Below, in pieces: positions 22,209-41,600 of a stretch of 57,377 nt of DNA. Position 1 is the stretch's first letter, and each line of letters begins with the position of its first letter. A program made the position numbers and the translations under genes. The notes under the pieces were generated by a model, which made no database searches, was not told where the DNA came from, and worked only from the letters and a program-made list of their open reading frames with translations. The DNA is from Microbotryum silenes-acaulis (taxonomy: Eukaryota; Basidiomycota; Microbotryomycetes; Microbotryales; Microbotryaceae): contig QPFY01000030.1 in assembly GCA_003665825.1 (NCBI GenBank), forward strand, positions 1 to 57,377, read 5' to 3'.

Positions 22209-25200
22209 ATGGACAGCTCCCCCGCCCCGCCTTCGCCCCCCAGGGACATCAGCTCCCCTGACCCTTCGATCAGCGTGCAAATCGCCACGCTACAGGCACA
22301 GCTTGCCGCTCTACAGGCCTCACAGCCCCCTGCCGCCGCCGCCGCCTCCCCGCCCGTCACTGCCACGCAGGCAAACACCGCCACCGCATCAAAAGTCGTG
22401 TTCCCCAAGCACGCTCGCCTTGACGGCCCTAAGTCGTTTACAAACTGGTTACGTCAACTCCGTCTCGCGCTTCCAAATCAAGCCCGTGGTTACGTTCTTG
22501 ACGGTGTCATTCCCCCGACGTGGACGGCCGACCAGCTTGCCGCCCGTGACGACGCCGCGCGTGAAATCATCGTTGGCTCGATCGACTCAGCCGACGTCTC
22601 AGCCACCCTCGACACCATCCCCAGCGACGACCTGTCGGCACCACGCATCTTCGCCGCACTCAAGGCTCGTTTCGCACCGGACGACGCCACTCGTACCCTC
22701 GAGTTGTTCGCCCGCCTTTGGGACTTCAGGAAGATGCCTGCCTCCGTCGAGGCGTACGACACGTGGCTCCGTGAATACATGTCGATCGCGCAGGAAATCC
22801 GCGACGCCAAAACCTCGCTCAACGACGTGCTCGCCACTCACGTGCTCGCCATGGTCCCACCCTGCCTCGACAGCTTCCGACTCACGTTCACGGACGAGCA
22901 GCGCAACCAACGCGACCTCCCGGAACTCACGACGCTGACGGATCGCATTCGCATCCAGCTTCGCTCGGCGGGACTCTCGTCATCGCACTCGGCCATGCTC
23001 GCCACCGCCTCCCCTTGTCCCGCCTGCCGCGCCCCCGGCCACCGTCTGCGCGACTGCACCTCACGGGCGACACACCCGCCCGCCGGCCCCTGCCGCCGCT
23101 GCCACAAGAAAGGTCACTGGGCCCTCGACTGCAAGCACCGGGGCGAACAGAAACACACCGGCGACGACAACCAGGACGACACGTCTCTCCCCGCCGCTCA
23201 ACAGCCTAACATCGGCTATTTCGCCTCCTGCCTGTTCGCTCGCCGGCAACTCCCGACTGACGCCTTTGTAGTCGACTCGGGCGCCACGGCACACATGGTC
23301 GCCGATCGCTCTCTATTCACGGCTTATCGCCAGACGGCGCACACCAAGATCGGCGGCATCGCCGGCGGTATCACGGCCATTGGTATGGGGGACGTAGCGT
23401 TCGTTGCCAAGACCGGACATCCGATCACGCTGCGTGGCGTTCTGCACACGCCGGGCCTCCACGTCAACCTCCTCTCTGTTTCTCGCCTCTGCGACACCGA
23501 CCGCGTTCGACTCGCCTTCACCAGCGACGGCATCGACATCGCCAAGGACGGCCAGGCCATTGCTCACGGTACCAGGGTTAACGACGGTCTCTACCTTTTG
23601 GACGCGGATCACACCAAGTGTCAGCAGCTTGCCCTTCTCTCGCGTTCTGAGTCTACCGTGCCCCTGCTTACCCTTCACCGCTGCCTCGGCCATCTTGCCC
23701 CATCCTCTATACAGAAGATGATCGCCGCAGGTTTGCTGGACGGGTTTGGGGCCGGGTACAGTGACAAAGACGTAGAGGAGTTTGTTTGCAATGCTTGCCT
23801 TGGTTCCAAAGGCCACCGTCTTCCTTTTCCCGACTCTGAGTCGCATTCCCCCGAGAGACTCGGCCTCGTGCACAGCGATGTCCTTTCGTTCCCCACTCCG
23901 TCCTTGACCGGGAAGCGCTACCTTGTCACATTTCTTGACGACCACTCTCGCAAACTCTGGGCATACGCGATCGATCACAAAAGCGACGTCTTCCCGACCT
24001 TCCAGACTTGGCTCGCCGAAGTGGAGTTAGAGACGAACGCGCGTTTAAAAACCCTTCGCACTGACAACGGCGGGGAGTACCGATCGAACGCATTCACGGA
24101 GTTCTGCAAGTCCAGGGGCATTCGTCGTCAATACTCTATCCCCTACACACCTCAGCAAAACGGTCGTGCCGAACGTGTCAATCTCTCCATTGTCGAGGGC
24201 ATCCTCGCCCTCCTTGCTGACTCCCATCTGCCGGCCACCTTTTGGGATGAAGCGGCTGCGTACTTCGTTTATTGCAAAAACAGGTGCTCACACTCAGCTT
24301 TGGCCAAACAGACTCCAGAATCCGTTTGGAACGGCCGACGCACCACCACCACCGCCCTCCACCCGTTCGGCTGCGCGGCCTGGCTCACGGTCGCGCCGGA
24401 CCTTCGCAGCAAGCTCGACCCCAAGGCCGCGCGCGTGATCTTCACCGGTTACGACCTCGCCTCCAAGGCTTTCCGTTTCTTCGACCATTATACCAACAAG
24501 GTTGTGATTGGCCGAAATGCCACCTTCCTCGACGACGACTTCCCCGGCCTCCCAATCAACACGCCCGTCGATGTGGACAACACCGAACGCCAGTTCGTCA
24601 TTCCCGCCGACACGCCCGCCCCCGCCGTCAAGACGAGGACCCCACTAGTAAGGTCGGCGCACATGGACGTCTCATCCTCTCTTGATGATTCTGCCATGAG
24701 CGCCGTTGACGTGGCCCCAGGGTACACTGGCGGATCCTTACTTAATTCTACAGATATCAGCCCCTCGCCGTCCCCGTCGCTTGTCCCGCTTTCGTCGCCC
24801 GCCACGTCCTCGGCCGGAGGACCGTCCCTCGATGACTCGGACGACCCGCTTGACCTCCTCAACTCCAACACCGCGGTTCGCCTCAACCTGATGGACGTAC
24901 ATCGATCCGACGACGACACCCTGGTGACGCCCGCACCCGCCATTGCCCCCGCTGAACAGCCCTCCGATGACGACTCCCCTGATGAGATCGATTTCCTCTC
25001 TCGCCACCACCGCGCCTTCATCGCCACAGACGACGACGACCCCACCCTCGACGCCATCGAGCCCGTCAAGTCGATTACTAGCGATCCTCAGACCTGGCGC
25101 GAAGCAATGTCCAGCGACGAGCACGACATCTGGGCTCAGGCTGCCGCCGCCGAGTTCACCGCCATGCGCGACGACTTCAAGGTGTTCACCATCGAGCCTC

Positions 25201-26927
25201 GATCCTCCGTACCACCGGGCGCCACTATCGTCACCTCCAAGTTCGTCTGGAAGACCAAACGCGACGCACGCGGCGAAGTCACGGGGCACAAGGCACGTCT
25301 CGTAGCGCAAGGTAACCGACAACGCGACGGCATCGACTTCTCGGAGACTTTCGCACCCGTCGCCCGGTTCTCCTCCATTCGCTGCCTCCTTGCCCTCGCC
25401 GCTGCCAATGGTTACCACGTTCATCAGGCCGACATCGACAAGGCTTACCTCCACGGCGAGCTCGATCACGATATCTGGATGACGACGCCACGAGGTTTCG
25501 ACTTCCCAAGTGATAAGATTCTCCGCCTGCGGCGCTCAATCTACGGTCTCAAGCAGGCCGGTCGCATCTGGAATCGCCACATTGACACATCACTCAGGAG
25601 TCTCGGGTACAAGGCAACGGGCACTGATCACTGCATTTACTCTCACATTGATGATCAGCAACGGCCCCATTATATCGCCTTGTATGTCGACGATCTCCTC
25701 ATTGTCAGCCCCGCCCTCGACGAGATCGAACGCGTCATCTCCGGCCTCGAACAACGATACGGCGTCAAACGACTCGGCCCCGCGGAATACATCCTCGGCA
25801 TCCAAATCCGCCGCCTGGACGACGGCTCCATTGCCCTATCCCAGGAACGCTACATCATGGACGTGCTCGCCCGGTTTCACTTCGACACCACGACACGCGG
25901 CGCTACGGTGCCAATGACGCCCGGCCTCTCGCTCACGGCAGTTCCGGGTCAAGGAACGGAGCGCATTCGATCGTGGTACCTACAAGCCATTGGCTCCCTC
26001 CTGTACATTTCCCTTGGCACTCGACCCGACATTGCCTTCGCCGTCTCGTACTTGTCCCGGTTCGCCAACAACCCTGGCCGCCGTCATTGGATTGCCGTCA
26101 AACACGTCCTTCGCTACCTTCGCGCCACGTACCGCGATGAGCTACTCTACGCCCGCGGTCCAGCCAAAGTTACGGGTGTGGTTGGGTATTCCGATGCGAA
26201 CTGGGGTGCCTGCGTCGACACGTCCATCTCCACAATGGGCTTCGTCTTTTACTTGGCCGGCTCCGCCGTCTCTTGGTCATCGAAGCGTCAGACTCGGGTG
26301 GCGGATTCCACCACTGATGCCGAATACCTCGCCTTGTCGCACGCTGGTAAGGAAGCGATTTACCTTACGCAACTCCTCTCCGAGCTCCACGTTCGCCCGA
26401 TCGATGCAGCTCACATCTTCACCGACAACGAGGCCGCGGCCGCCGTCGCTCACGACCCCGTTCGCACCTCCGGCACTCGACACATACGCCTCCGCGAGCA
26501 TTTTGTCCGCGACATGGTCAACCGAGGCGATATCTCCCTCTCACACGTTGGCACAGCGGACATGGTTGCGGACCTATTCACCAAAGCGCTGGGTCCCAAG
26601 ATTTTTGGTATACATTGCTATGCTCTAGGCCTCCGGACGCGGCACCCACGGCTCAAGTCTACCTCGCGTTCGCGTGGGGGGGGGTGTGAGGAATCCACTC
26701 TCCGCTCGGGTCAGGACTTAGGCGCGCGGAGCGAGCCGGGCGCATCGGCCCAGGACTTAGGCGCGCGGAGCGAGCCGGGCGCATCGGCCCAGGACTTAGG
26801 CGCGCGCAGCGAGCCTGGCACATTGGCTCAGCCCCGAGGCTCGCTGGCTGAGGACTTGGGGCGCGCGGCTCCCTTACTGTTAGATTCCTATTCATCACTC
26901 TTGGCTATAACTACATCGCTGACGTAG
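22209..26927 (+). CDS. Copia A2 Gag-Pol polyprotein (1,572 aa)
   Basis: Appears identical in sequence to the A1 polyprotein over its whole length. It has Gag, two zinc knuckles, protease DSGAT, integrase DDE, RT YVDD, RNase H, and the C-terminal 80 residues read from the 3' LTR. No stop, frameshift or lost catalytic residue is seen. Together with matching LTRs and a clean target duplication, this makes A2 a good candidate for an autonomous active copy. Confidence 0.96.
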   Translation: MDSSPAPPSPPRDISSPDPSISVQIATLQAQLAALQASQPPAAAAASPPVTATQANTATASKVVFPKHARLDGPKSFTNWLRQLRLALPNQARGYVLDGVIPPTWTADQLAARDDAAREIIVGSIDSADVSATLDTIPSDDLSAPRIFAALKARFAPDDATRTLELFARLWDFRKMPASVEAYDTWLREYMSIAQEIRDAKTSLNDVLATHVLAMVPPCLDSFRLTFTDEQRNQRDLPELTTLTDRIRIQLRSAGLSSSHSAMLATASPCPACRAPGHRLRDCTSRATHPPAGPCRRCHKKGHWALDCKHRGEQKHTGDDNQDDTSLPAAQQPNIGYFASCLFARRQLPTDAFVVDSGATAHMVADRSLFTAYRQTAHTKIGGIAGGITAIGMGDVAFVAKTGHPITLRGVLHTPGLHVNLLSVSRLCDTDRVRLAFTSDGIDIAKDGQAIAHGTRVNDGLYLLDADHTKCQQLALLSRSESTVPLLTLHRCLGHLAPSSIQKMIAAGLLDGFGAGYSDKDVEEFVCNACLGSKGHRLPFPDSESHSPERLGLVHSDVLSFPTPSLTGKRYLVTFLDDHSRKLWAYAIDHKSDVFPTFQTWLAEVELETNARLKTLRTDNGGEYRSNAFTEFCKSRGIRRQYSIPYTPQQNGRAERVNLSIVEGILALLADSHLPATFWDEAAAYFVYCKNRCSHSALAKQTPESVWNGRRTTTTALHPFGCAAWLTVAPDLRSKLDPKAARVIFTGYDLASKAFRFFDHYTNKVVIGRNATFLDDDFPGLPINTPVDVDNTERQFVIPADTPAPAVKTRTPLVRSAHMDVSSSLDDSAMSAVDVAPGYTGGSLLNSTDISPSPSPSLVPLSSPATSSAGGPSLDDSDDPLDLLNSNTAVRLNLMDVHRSDDDTLVTPAPAIAPAEQPSDDDSPDEIDFLSRHHRAFIATDDDDPTLDAIEPVKSITSDPQTWREAMSSDEHDIWAQAAAAEFTAMRDDFKVFTIEPRSSVPPGATIVTSKFVWKTKRDARGEVTGHKARLVAQGNRQRDGIDFSETFAPVARFSSIRCLLALAAANGYHVHQADIDKAYLHGELDHDIWMTTPRGFDFPSDKILRLRRSIYGLKQAGRIWNRHIDTSLRSLGYKATGTDHCIYSHIDDQQRPHYIALYVDDLLIVSPALDEIERVISGLEQRYGVKRLGPAEYILGIQIRRLDDGSIALSQERYIMDVLARFHFDTTTRGATVPMTPGLSLTAVPGQGTERIRSWYLQAIGSLLYISLGTRPDIAFAVSYLSRFANNPGRRHWIAVKHVLRYLRATYRDELLYARGPAKVTGVVGYSDANWGACVDTSISTMGFVFYLAGSAVSWSSKRQTRVADSTTDAEYLALSHAGKEAIYLTQLLSELHVRPIDAAHIFTDNEAAAAVAHDPVRTSGTRHIRLREHFVRDMVNRGDISLSHVGTADMVADLFTKALGPKIFGIHCYALGLRTRHPRLKSTSRSRGGGCEESTLRSGQDLGARSEPGASAQDLGARSEPGASAQDLGARSEPGTLAQPRGSLAEDLGRAAPLLLDSYSSLLAITTSLT

Positions 26928-27011
26928 TAGAGTTGATCGAATAGGTATGTTGAAATGATTCATCACTCTTGGCTATAACTACATCGCTGACGTAGTAGAG
27001 TTGATCGAATA
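26685..27011 (+). repeat. A2 3' LTR (327 bp)
   Basis: Starts right after the G9 tract (26676-26684) and shares the two-base-shorter spacer with its 5' partner. This is expected for LTRs copied from one template. The polyprotein stop lies inside it (26925-26927). Confidence 0.95.
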
Positions 27012-27016
27012 ACTGT

Positions 27017-28236
27017 CCCGTCCCTTGATGAGGTTACCAACTGGGCCGCCATCGCCGACGACACCGGCACGACATCAGTTGCAACCCCGCCGATTCGTAC
27101 TGCGACTTATGGAGCAATTGCGAAAACGCCACGCACCGCCCCGTCCACGGCAAACGACGACGAGCGTACCCAGATCCGTTGAGCTCGATGGATGGACCGC
27201 GCCGGTAAATGGCAACAGGCCCACCTGTGGAAGGATCGGAAGACGTGGTTCTCGCCGGCATCGGGTGGGGTACCCGCCAGCATGGCATGTTTTAATTGCG
27301 GTCAAGCCGGCCATTTCTCGCAGCATTGTACAGCGGAGCGACAATCCCCCTCGACCGTCCAAATATCAGCGATCACCTTTGCCGACATGGACGAGGACAA
27401 ATGGTCGTCGGCCTCAGGTGACGTTGAGGACCCCCAGGTGAGATTCCCCCTTCTCCTTGAGCCTGATTTGACTCGACCGTCGAGTTCCTCATCCGCCTTA
27501 GTGACGCACCGATCTTGCCCACCCGCAGACCTAGTTGGACGAGCGAAAGACGTCGCCTTTTCTTCTTTTGAAGTTCAGACTTCATCAAGTAGCTCGCCTC
27601 CAACCGTGCCGGCAAATGATGCAGATCGACATCGTCTCGACGATAGCTGGGCTGACATCGCGTTTGACGCAGTGGAAGATGTCTTGTCTTACGCTGATGC
27701 CGCGTCGCGCTTGTGTCGTTATTGGGGGCCGGAAGTGGTGTCGTCTCGCAAGGCGGAAAGGACTGCTTCGGTGAGCTCTCTCCAGATTCCTGTACCGTCG
27801 GGTGTGTCTCTCTTGGCGTCCGCTGCGTCCCTGAGCGACATCGACGAACCCGACCGACCTGTCGAGCCAGCCATTGCGCGCGCCCGCAACGTCATCGCGT
27901 GGACGCTGCCTTCCGGAAGGGTCTTGCGATGTTTGATCGATTCTGGGTCCGAGGTGGACTTGGTGGACCAGGAGGTGGTGCGGGCCGACACGAGCTTCGC
28001 GACGGCTCGCTTGACCGCGCCGCTGCACTTGCGCCTCGGCACCCACGATAAGTCCGACCGATGTGCCGTGTTTGCCACCGCCTTCTTTTTGTCCGGCGCC
28101 CTCGACCTCGGTTTGCGACCGTTCTTCGTTTGCCGTGTAACTGCGTACGACGCCATCTTGGGGCTGCCGTTTCTTAAGGACACAGGCATGCTCGTGGGTT
28201 GGGGCGCCTTCACCGTCGCGCGCCCCGGGCCTTCGC
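27017..28236 (+). pseudogene. G gag end, zinc knuckle and aspartic protease
   Basis: Continues the G frame after A2. An in-frame TGA lies at 27180-27182; the frame is open again from there (first ATG 27192) to the B insertion. A CX2CX4HX4C zinc knuckle (CFNCGQAGHFSQHC, 27288-27329) marks the nucleocapsid. A retroviral-type protease follows, with LIDSGSE near 27935 and ILGLPFL near 28155. The apparent stop at 28240 is created by the B LTR; before insertion the frame continued into RT at TTCGC (28232-28236). The TGA may be a dead mutation or a programmed readthrough. The second copy has one C fewer just upstream, which changes the phase. Confidence 0.8.
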
Positions 28237-32052
<3,816 letters not shown>

Positions 32053-32057
32053 GTGCG

Positions 32058-32316
32058 TATTCGATCAACTCTACTACGTCAGCGATGTAGTTATAGCCAA
32101 GAGTGATGAATAGGAATCTAACAGTAAGGGAGCCGCGCGCCCCAAGTCCTCAGCCAGCGAGCCTCGGGGCTGAGCCAATGTGCCAGGCTCGCTGCGCGCG
32201 CCTAAGTCCTGGGCCGATGCGCCCGGCTCGCTCCGCGCGCCTAAGTCCTGGGCCGATGCGCCCGGCTCGCTCCGCGCGCCTAAGTCCTGACCCGAGCGGA
32301 GAGTGGATTCCTCACA
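32058..32316 (-). repeat. A3 3' LTR (259 bp, single tail)
   Basis: Has three 39-bp GC-rich units as in A1 and A2, but one tail copy and no GGTATGTTGAAAT spacer. Exactly one tail plus spacer (70 bp relative to A1) is missing. The C9 tract 32317-32325 follows. Confidence 0.95.
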
Positions 32317-35300
32317 CCCCCCCCCACGCGAACGCGAGGTAGACTTGAGCCGTGGGTGCCGCGTCCGGAGGCCTAGAGCATAGCAATGTATACCAAAAAT
32401 CTTGGGACCCAGCGCTTTGGTGAATAGGTCCGCAACCATGTCCGCTGTGCCAACGTGTGAGAGGGAGATATCGCCTCGGTTGACCATGTCGCGGACAAAA
32501 TGCTCGCGGAGGCGTATGTGTCGAGTGCCGGAGGTGCGAACGGGGTCGTGAGCGACGGCGGCCGCGGCCTCGTTGTCGGTGAAGATGTGAGCTGCATCGA
32601 TCGGGCGAACGTGGAGCTCGGAGAGGAGTTGCGTAAGGTAAATCGCTTCCTTACCAGCGTGCGACAAGGCGAGGTATTCGGCATCAGTGGTGGAATCCGC
32701 CACCCGAGTCTGACGCTTCGATGACCAAGAGACGGCGGAGCCGGCCAAGTAAAAGACGAAGCCCATTGTGGAGATGGACGTGTCGACGCAGGCACCCCAG
32801 TTCGCATCGGAATACCCAACCACACCCGTAACTTTGGCTGGACCGCGGGCGTAGAGTAGCTCATCGCGGTACGTGGCGCGAAGGTAGCGAAGGACGTGTT
32901 TGACGGCAATCCAATGACGGCGGCCAGGGTTGTTGGCGAACCGGGACAAGTACGAGACGGCGAAGGCAATGTCGGGTCGAGTGCCAAGGGAAATGTACAG
33001 GAGGGAGCCAATGGCTTGTAGGTACCACGATCGAATGCGCTCCGTTCCTTGACCCGGAACTGCCGTGAGCGAGAGGCCGGGCGTCATTGGCACCGTAGCG
33101 CCGCGTGTCGTGGTGTCGAAGTGAAACCGGGCGAGCACGTCCATGATGTAGCGTTCCTGGGATAGGGCAATGGAGCCGTCGTCCAGGCGGCGGATTTGGA
33201 TGCCGAGGATGTATTCCGCGGGGCCGAGTCGTTTGACGCCGTATCGTTGTTCGAGGCCGGAGATGACGCGTTCGATCTCGTCGAGGGCGGGGCTGACAAT
33301 GAGGAGATCGTCGACATACAAGGCGATATAATGGGGCCGTTGCTGATCATCAATGTGAGAGTAAATGCAGTGATCAGTGCCCGTTGCCTTGTACCCGAGA
33401 CTCCTGAGTGATGTGTCAATGTGGCGATTCCAGATGCGACCGGCCTGCTTGAGACCGTAGATTGAGCGCCGCAGGCGGAGAATCTTATCACTTGGGAAGT
33501 CGAAACCTCGTGGCGTCGTCATCCAGATATCGTGATCGAGCTCGCCGTGGAGGTAAGCCTTGTCGATGTCGGCCTGATGAACGTGGTAACCATTGGCAGC
33601 GGCGAGGGCAAGGAGGCAGCGAATGGAGGAGAACCGGGCGACGGGTGCGAAAGTCTCCGAGAAGTCGATGCCGTCGCGTTGTCGGTTACCTTGCGCTACG
33701 AGACGTGCCTTGTGCCCCGTGACTTCGCCGCGTGCGTCGCGTTTGGTCTTCCAGACGAACTTGGAGGTGACGATAGTGGCGCCCGGTGGTACGGAGGATC
33801 GAGGCTCGATGGTGAACACCTTGAAGTCGTCGCGCATGGCGGTGAACTCGGCGGCGGCAGCCTGAGCCCAGATGTCGTGCTCGTCGCTGGACATTGCTTC
33901 GCGCCAGGTCTGAGGATCGCTAGTAATCGACTTGACGGGCTCGATGGCGTCGAGGGTGGGGTCGTCGTCGTCTGTGGCGATGAAGGCGCGGTGGTGGCGA
34001 GAGAGGAAATCGATCTCATCAGGGGAGTCGTCATCGGAGGGCTGTTCAGCGGGGGCAATGGCGGGTGCGGGCGTCACCAGGGTGTCGTCGTCGGATCGAT
34101 GTACGTCCATCAGGTTGAGGCGAACCGCGGTGTTGGAGTTGAGGAGGTCAAGCGGGTCGTCCGAGTCATCGAGGGACGGTCCTCCGGCCGAGGACGTGGC
34201 GGGCGACGAAAGCGGGACAAGCGACGGGGACGGCGAGGGGCTGATATCTGTAGAATTAAGTAAGGATCCGCCAGTGTACCCTGGGGCCACGTCAACGGCG
34301 CTCATGGCAGAATCATCAAGAGAGGATGAGACGTCCATGTGCGCCGACCTTACTAGTGGGGTCCTCGTCTTGACGGCGGGGGCGGGCGTGTCGGCGGGAA
34401 TGACGAACTGGCGTTCGGTGTTGTCCACATCGACGGGCGTGTTGATTGGGAGGCCGGGGAAGTCGTCGTCGAGGAAGGTGGCATTTCGGCCAATCACAAC
34501 CTTGTTGGTATAATGGTCGAAGAAACGGAAAGCCTTGGAGGCGAGGTCGTAACCGGTGAAGATCACGCGCGCGGCCTTGGGGTCGAGCTTGCTGCGAAGG
34601 TCCGGCGCGACCGTGAGCCAGGCCGCGCAGCCGAACGGGTGGAGGGCGGTGGTGGTGGTGCGTCGGCCGTTCCAAACGGATTCTGGAGTCTGTTTGGCCA
34701 AAGCTGAGTGTGAGCACCTGTTTTTGCAATAAACGAAGTACGCAGCCGCTTCATCCCAAAAGGTGGCCGGCAGATGGGAGTCAGCAAGGAGGGCGAGGAT
34801 GCCCTCGACAATGGAGAGATTGACACGTTCGGCACGACCGTTTTGCTGAGGTGTGTAGGGGATAGAGTATTGACGACGAATGCCCCTGGACTTGCAGAAC
34901 TCCGTGAATGCGTTCGATCGGTACTCCCCGCCGTTGTCGGTGCGAAGGGTTTTTAAACGCGCGTTCGTCTCTAACTCCACTTCGGCGAGCCAAGTCTGGA
35001 AGGTCGGGAAGACGTCGCTTTTGTGATCGATCGCGTATGCCCAGAGTTTGCGAGAGTGGTCGTCAAGAAATGTGACAAGGTAGCGCTTCCCGGTCAAGGA
35101 CGGAGTGGGGAACGAAAGGACATCGCTGTGCACGAGGCCGAGTCTCTCGGGGGAATGCGACTCAGAGTCGGGAAAAGGAAGACGGTGGCCTTTGGAACCA
35201 AGGCAAGCATTGCAAACAAACTCCTCTACGTCTTTGTCACTGTACCCGGCCCCAAACCCGTCCAGCAAACCTGCGGCGATCATCTTCTGTATAGAGGATG

Positions 35301-36792
35301 GGGCAAGATGGCCGAGGCAGCGGTGAAGGGTAAGCAGGGGCACGGTAGACTCAGAACGCGAGAGAAGGGCAAGCTGCTGACACTTGGTGTGATCCGCGTC
35401 CAAAAGGTAGAGACCGTCGTTAACCCTGGTACCGTGAGCAATGGCCTGGCCGTCCTTGGCGATGTCGATGCCGTCGCTGGTGAAGGCGAGTCGAACGCGG
35501 TCGGTGTCGCAGAGGCGAGAAACAGAGAGGAGGTTGACGTGGAGGCCCGGCGTGTGCAGAACGCCACGCAGCGTGATCGGATGTCCGGTCTTGGCAACGA
35601 ACGCTACGTCCCCCATACCAATGGCCGTGATACCGCCGGCGATGCCGCCGATCTTGGTGTGCGCCGTCTGGCGATAAGCCGTGAGTAGAGAGCGATCGGC
35701 GACCATGTGTGCCGTGGCGCCCGAGTCGACTACAAAGGCGTCAGTCGGGAGTTGCCGGCGAGCGAACAGGCAGGAGGCGAAATAGCCGATGTTAGGCTGT
35801 TGAGCGGCGGGGAGAGACGTGTCGTCCTGGTTGTCGTCGCCGGTGTGTTTCTGTTCGCCCCGGTGCTTGCAGTCGAGGGCCCAGTGACCTTTCTTGTGGC
35901 AGCGGCGGCAGGGGCCGGCGGGCGGGTGTGTCGCCCGTGAGGTGCAGTCGCGCAGACGGTGGCCGGGGGCGCGGCAGGCGGGACAAGGGGAGGCGGTGGC
36001 GAGCATGGCCGAGTGCGATGACGAGAGTCCCGCCGAGCGAAGCTGGATGCGAATGCGATCCGTCAGCGTCGTGAGTTCCGGGAGGTCGCGTTGGTTGCGC
36101 TGCTCGTCCGTGAACGTGAGTCGGAAGCTGTCGAGGCAGGGTGGGACCATGGCGAGCACGTGAGTGGCGAGCACGTCGTTGAGCGAGGTTTTGGCGTCGC
36201 GGATTTCCTGCGCGATCGACATGTATTCACGGAGCCACGTGTCGTACGCCTCGACGGAGGCAGGCATCTTCCTGAAGTCCCAAAGGCGGGCGAACAACTC
36301 GAGGGTACGAGTGGCGTCGTCCGGTGCGAAACGAGCCTTGAGTGCGGCGAAGATGCGTGGTGCCGACAGGTCGTCGCTGGGGATGGTGTCGAGGGTGGCT
36401 GAGACGTCGGCTGAGTCGATCGAGCCAACGATGATTTCACGCGCGGCGTCGTCACGGGCGGCAAGCTGGTCGGCCGTCCACGTCGGGGGAATGACACCGT
36501 CAAGAACGTAACCACGGGCTTGATTTGGAAGCGCGAGACGGAGTTGACGTAACCAGTTTGTAAACGACTTAGGGCCGTCAAGGCGAGCGTGCTTGGGGAA
36601 CACGACTTTTGATGCGGTGGCGGTGTTTGCCTGCGTGGCAGTGACGGGCGGGGAGGCGGCGGCGGCGGCAGGGGGCTGTGAGGCCTGTAGAGCGGCAAGC
36701 TGTGCCTGTAGCGTGGCGATTTGCACGCTGATCGAAGGGTCAGGGGAGCTGATGTCCCTGGGGGGCGAAGGCGGGGCGGGGGAGCTGTCCAT
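32074..36792 (-). CDS. Copia A3 Gag-Pol polyprotein (1,572 aa)
   Basis: Matches A1 and A2 except for a Leu in place of Phe at about residue 369, just after the protease motif (RSLLTAY against RSLFTAY). I see no other difference by eye. All catalytic motifs are kept: zinc knuckles, DSGAT, integrase DDE, YVDD and the RNase H carboxylates. The C-terminal tail is again read from the 3' LTR. The stop TAG falls in the single LTR tail, so losing the second tail copy does not change the protein end. Confidence 0.96.
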   Translation of the reverse strand: MDSSPAPPSPPRDISSPDPSISVQIATLQAQLAALQASQPPAAAAASPPVTATQANTATASKVVFPKHARLDGPKSFTNWLRQLRLALPNQARGYVLDGVIPPTWTADQLAARDDAAREIIVGSIDSADVSATLDTIPSDDLSAPRIFAALKARFAPDDATRTLELFARLWDFRKMPASVEAYDTWLREYMSIAQEIRDAKTSLNDVLATHVLAMVPPCLDSFRLTFTDEQRNQRDLPELTTLTDRIRIQLRSAGLSSSHSAMLATASPCPACRAPGHRLRDCTSRATHPPAGPCRRCHKKGHWALDCKHRGEQKHTGDDNQDDTSLPAAQQPNIGYFASCLFARRQLPTDAFVVDSGATAHMVADRSLLTAYRQTAHTKIGGIAGGITAIGMGDVAFVAKTGHPITLRGVLHTPGLHVNLLSVSRLCDTDRVRLAFTSDGIDIAKDGQAIAHGTRVNDGLYLLDADHTKCQQLALLSRSESTVPLLTLHRCLGHLAPSSIQKMIAAGLLDGFGAGYSDKDVEEFVCNACLGSKGHRLPFPDSESHSPERLGLVHSDVLSFPTPSLTGKRYLVTFLDDHSRKLWAYAIDHKSDVFPTFQTWLAEVELETNARLKTLRTDNGGEYRSNAFTEFCKSRGIRRQYSIPYTPQQNGRAERVNLSIVEGILALLADSHLPATFWDEAAAYFVYCKNRCSHSALAKQTPESVWNGRRTTTTALHPFGCAAWLTVAPDLRSKLDPKAARVIFTGYDLASKAFRFFDHYTNKVVIGRNATFLDDDFPGLPINTPVDVDNTERQFVIPADTPAPAVKTRTPLVRSAHMDVSSSLDDSAMSAVDVAPGYTGGSLLNSTDISPSPSPSLVPLSSPATSSAGGPSLDDSDDPLDLLNSNTAVRLNLMDVHRSDDDTLVTPAPAIAPAEQPSDDDSPDEIDFLSRHHRAFIATDDDDPTLDAIEPVKSITSDPQTWREAMSSDEHDIWAQAAAAEFTAMRDDFKVFTIEPRSSVPPGATIVTSKFVWKTKRDARGEVTGHKARLVAQGNRQRDGIDFSETFAPVARFSSIRCLLALAAANGYHVHQADIDKAYLHGELDHDIWMTTPRGFDFPSDKILRLRRSIYGLKQAGRIWNRHIDTSLRSLGYKATGTDHCIYSHIDDQQRPHYIALYVDDLLIVSPALDEIERVISGLEQRYGVKRLGPAEYILGIQIRRLDDGSIALSQERYIMDVLARFHFDTTTRGATVPMTPGLSLTAVPGQGTERIRSWYLQAIGSLLYISLGTRPDIAFAVSYLSRFANNPGRRHWIAVKHVLRYLRATYRDELLYARGPAKVTGVVGYSDANWGACVDTSISTMGFVFYLAGSAVSWSSKRQTRVADSTTDAEYLALSHAGKEAIYLTQLLSELHVRPIDAAHIFTDNEAAAAVAHDPVRTSGTRHIRLREHFVRDMVNRGDISLSHVGTADMVADLFTKALGPKIFGIHCYALGLRTRHPRLKSTSRSRGGGCEESTLRSGQDLGARSEPGASAQDLGARSEPGASAQDLGARSEPGTLAQPRGSLAEDLGRAAPLLLDSYSSLLAITTSLT

Positions 36793-36868
36793 GCTGCGAT
36801 GGTGCGATGGGCTGGGGCGGCTCGAGTGGCTGGGCTCGAGGGAAAAATTTCAAGCGGCGGGGCTGGTA

Positions 36869-36886
36869 GCTCGTGGGCTTATAACC
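36869..36886 (-). promoter_or_regulatory. Putative primer-binding site of A3
   Basis: GGTTATAAGCCCACGAGC on the minus strand, directly after the 5' LTR and identical to that of A1. Confidence 0.5.
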
Positions 36887-38621
<1,735 letters not shown>

Positions 38622-41600
38622 TTCGCAACCCGTCGCCCAGGGTATGCACGAATGGGATCGAGCCGTCACCGTAGCACCTATCTTATCCGGTTCTGCCCTT
38701 GGCTGCAATCACCCTGGGTTGCTCCCCGACGACGAGATCATTGGTCTCGAGCCGCACAACCCGATGCTCGACGTCGTTGACGATCCGGCCCTCGAGGATT
38801 TGTCTGAGTCCGAAGCACGAACACGATTGGCTGCCTTACTCGATAAATTTTCTGATGTGTTCGTAGATTCGCTACCGATGGATCGACTCCCACCGTACCG
38901 GCCAGTTAACCACGAGATCCCGTTGATCGATCCCACCGAAAAGGTCAAGCCCCGGGTGTACCCCCTTGCCGACAAATATCGGAGCCAGTGGGCGGAACAC
39001 TCAGCTAAGTACACTCGTGGTCGATTTTGGGTTTCGGGTCCGATCGATTCTGCGGCTCCGGTCTTTGCAATTCCGAAGAAGAACTCCCAGACGGCTCGTT
39101 TCGTGATCGACCTCCGCGCGCGCAACAGCAACACCGCCAAGCGTTTTTCGCCCATCCCGGACATGACCAATGTTCGATACGAGGTGGCTCGATCGCGCTA
39201 TCGGTCCAAATTCGACGTGGCCGCGGCATTTGAGCAGGTTCGGGTCATACCGGAGCACGTCGATCGCACCGGCTTCGCAACGGTGACAGGCACGTACATG
39301 TCGCGGGTCATGCAGTTTGGTGACACCAATGCGCCCAATACCCTTAACCTCTTGACCTCGGCGATGTTCCAACCGTGTCTCTCGTTCGCCAAGATCTTTT
39401 TCGACGATGTTCACGTCCATTCCGATACCCGTCGCGCGCACTTGAGACACATCGAGATCCTGCTGATGACCTTGAGACACTACCGGTTCTACTTAGGATC
39501 CAAGAAATCCGAGTGGTTCTCAAAGTCGTTGGATTCCTTGGGCACCATCATCTCCGACGACGGCATCGAAGTCGACCCCGCCAAGTGGGCGCGTATCCGT
39601 CAGTGGCCGATCCCTTGCAACAAGTGCGACATCCAGCGTTTCCTCGGCACCGTCAATTGGATGCGAGATCACCTATCGCACCTCTCGACGATCTTGGAGC
39701 CAATCACCGCGTTGTTGGCGCAATCGACGTCGTGGCGTTGGAACGAGCGAGAACAGCAGGCTTTCGATACCGTCAAGTCCCTGGTGCCCGCCACCCTACG
39801 ACCGATCGATGGCGCCAAGGTCACCTCGGGCGAGCACAAGATGTACCTGTTCACGGATGCCAGTCGGGTTGGCATTGGCGCTTGTCTGGCGTCCGGTCCC
39901 ACCCGTTCGCAGGCCGTTCCTACGCGATTCTTTTCCGCTAAGTTCAACGGCGCTCAGCTCAACTATCATGTCACTGATAAAGAGTTCTTGGCTGTCGTCT
40001 CGGCGTGTCGGGCGTTCGAGCAGCACTTGATCGGTTATCCCTTTGTCATCGTCACCGACCATCAGGCCCTTCGCACGATAAAAACCCAAAAACTGCGCCA
40101 GACGCCTCGGCACATCCGCATGTGTCTCGAACTCAGCCGTTTCGACTTCGAATTCGAATTCATCGCGGGCAAAAACAATTCCTTAGCCGATTCGTTGTCG
40201 CGTCTGTGGGAGGTCAAGGAGGGTTCACACGAGGATCAGGTCAAGGAGAATGAGTTGGAGGACATGTTCTTTGATGGAGAACGCCACGAATTCACTACAC
40301 CCGGTGAGAGCCTCCCCGAGGAACGTCCTCCCACCTCACCATCTCCCGATCGGTTGCCTCCTGTTGATTTTGCCCTCGGGCCCCAAGGCCAGGATGGTGA
40401 GGCAGGTTCTCCCGGATACTACGCGTTCAAGGAGGAATCGCAAGACGAGGACGTGAATGGACAGGAATTAGGGAATTTGTTCTTGAAGGAAGAATGCCAC
40501 GAGTTCACTACGCCCGGTGAGAGCCTCCTCGAGGAACGTCCTTACACCTCACCTTCGCACGATCGGTTGCCGGCTGTTGATTGTGCCTTCGGGCCCTGGG
40601 GACACGGTTACAATGCAGGCTCTCCCGGTTCCCATCACCTCGCCGAGAACATAATGGACGCTGTCGACTTGTCTACCGGCCCCCTCTCCCCTCCCATCGC
40701 TGTCAATCGAGTTCACGCTATCGCTGCGGCCCCCGCCAACGACCCGCCCATTCCGGTCGATGCCGACGCCGACGAACTCGATTTGTTGGGAGTCGCCACC
40801 GATGAGGTCAATGAAGCCCCTGTAGTCCATCGGCCGCCTGATCCACTGCCCCAACCCTTCCTCGACACCATCATCCGAGCATACGCCAACGATTCGCAAG
40901 CCCAGGTCATCATTACCGACCCGATATCATGGCCTATGTTTCGGGTGACCGAGGAAGGGAGGATCTTGCGTGTACATCCAGATGAGTCTCTTTCCCTGTT
41001 TGTGCCTCGTGGTCTTGCTACCGGCGTCGTCAACTCCGACAAGGTCCCTTCGCTGCGCGAGCTTGTGCTTTCGGAGATTCATCAGAGCGTCGGGCACGCT
41101 GGACATCGCATCACCTTGGCCGCCATACGTCCTTTGTACTGGTGGTCGTCCATGTCTGCCGATTGCGCCGAGTTCTGCCGTTCATGCGAAGACTGTGCCC
41201 GAGGCAAGGCATCCACTCAAGTCCCCTATGGCCGACTGCATCCGATGCCGATCCCTTCGGGTCCTTGGGAACAAGTGGCGATCGACTTCATGACAGGACT
41301 GCCTCCGGTCGAGTGCGAAGGAATGATGGTCGCTCAAATCATGGTGGTCACTGACACTTGGGGAAAAATGGTCCACCTAATTCCCCTCCCAGCCGACGCC
41401 GACTCTGAGCTCGTTGCCGACAAGTACTACGCCACTATCTTTCGACTGCATGGGACGCCTTCCGCCATCGTTTCCGACCGCGATCCCAAGTTCACCTCGC
41501 AGTTTTGGCGGGCATTGCAGGCAAAGGTTGGCGCCGTCTTGCGAATGTCAACTGCGGCACACCCTGAGACGGACGGATCGAGCGAGAACCGAATCAAGAT

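Larger units (their letters stand above)
21788..27011 (+). mobile_element. Copia A2, complete Ty1/copia retrotransposon
   Basis: A 5,224-bp family-A element inserted in G gag, flanked by ACTGT (21783-21787 and 27012-27016). The second copy of the region shows the empty site at 48943-48947. It has LTRs of 327 bp each, an intact 1,572-codon frame, a primer-binding site and a G9 tract. It is absent from the duplicated copy, so either it inserted after the duplication or the two copies derive from different chromosomes. Confidence 0.97.
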
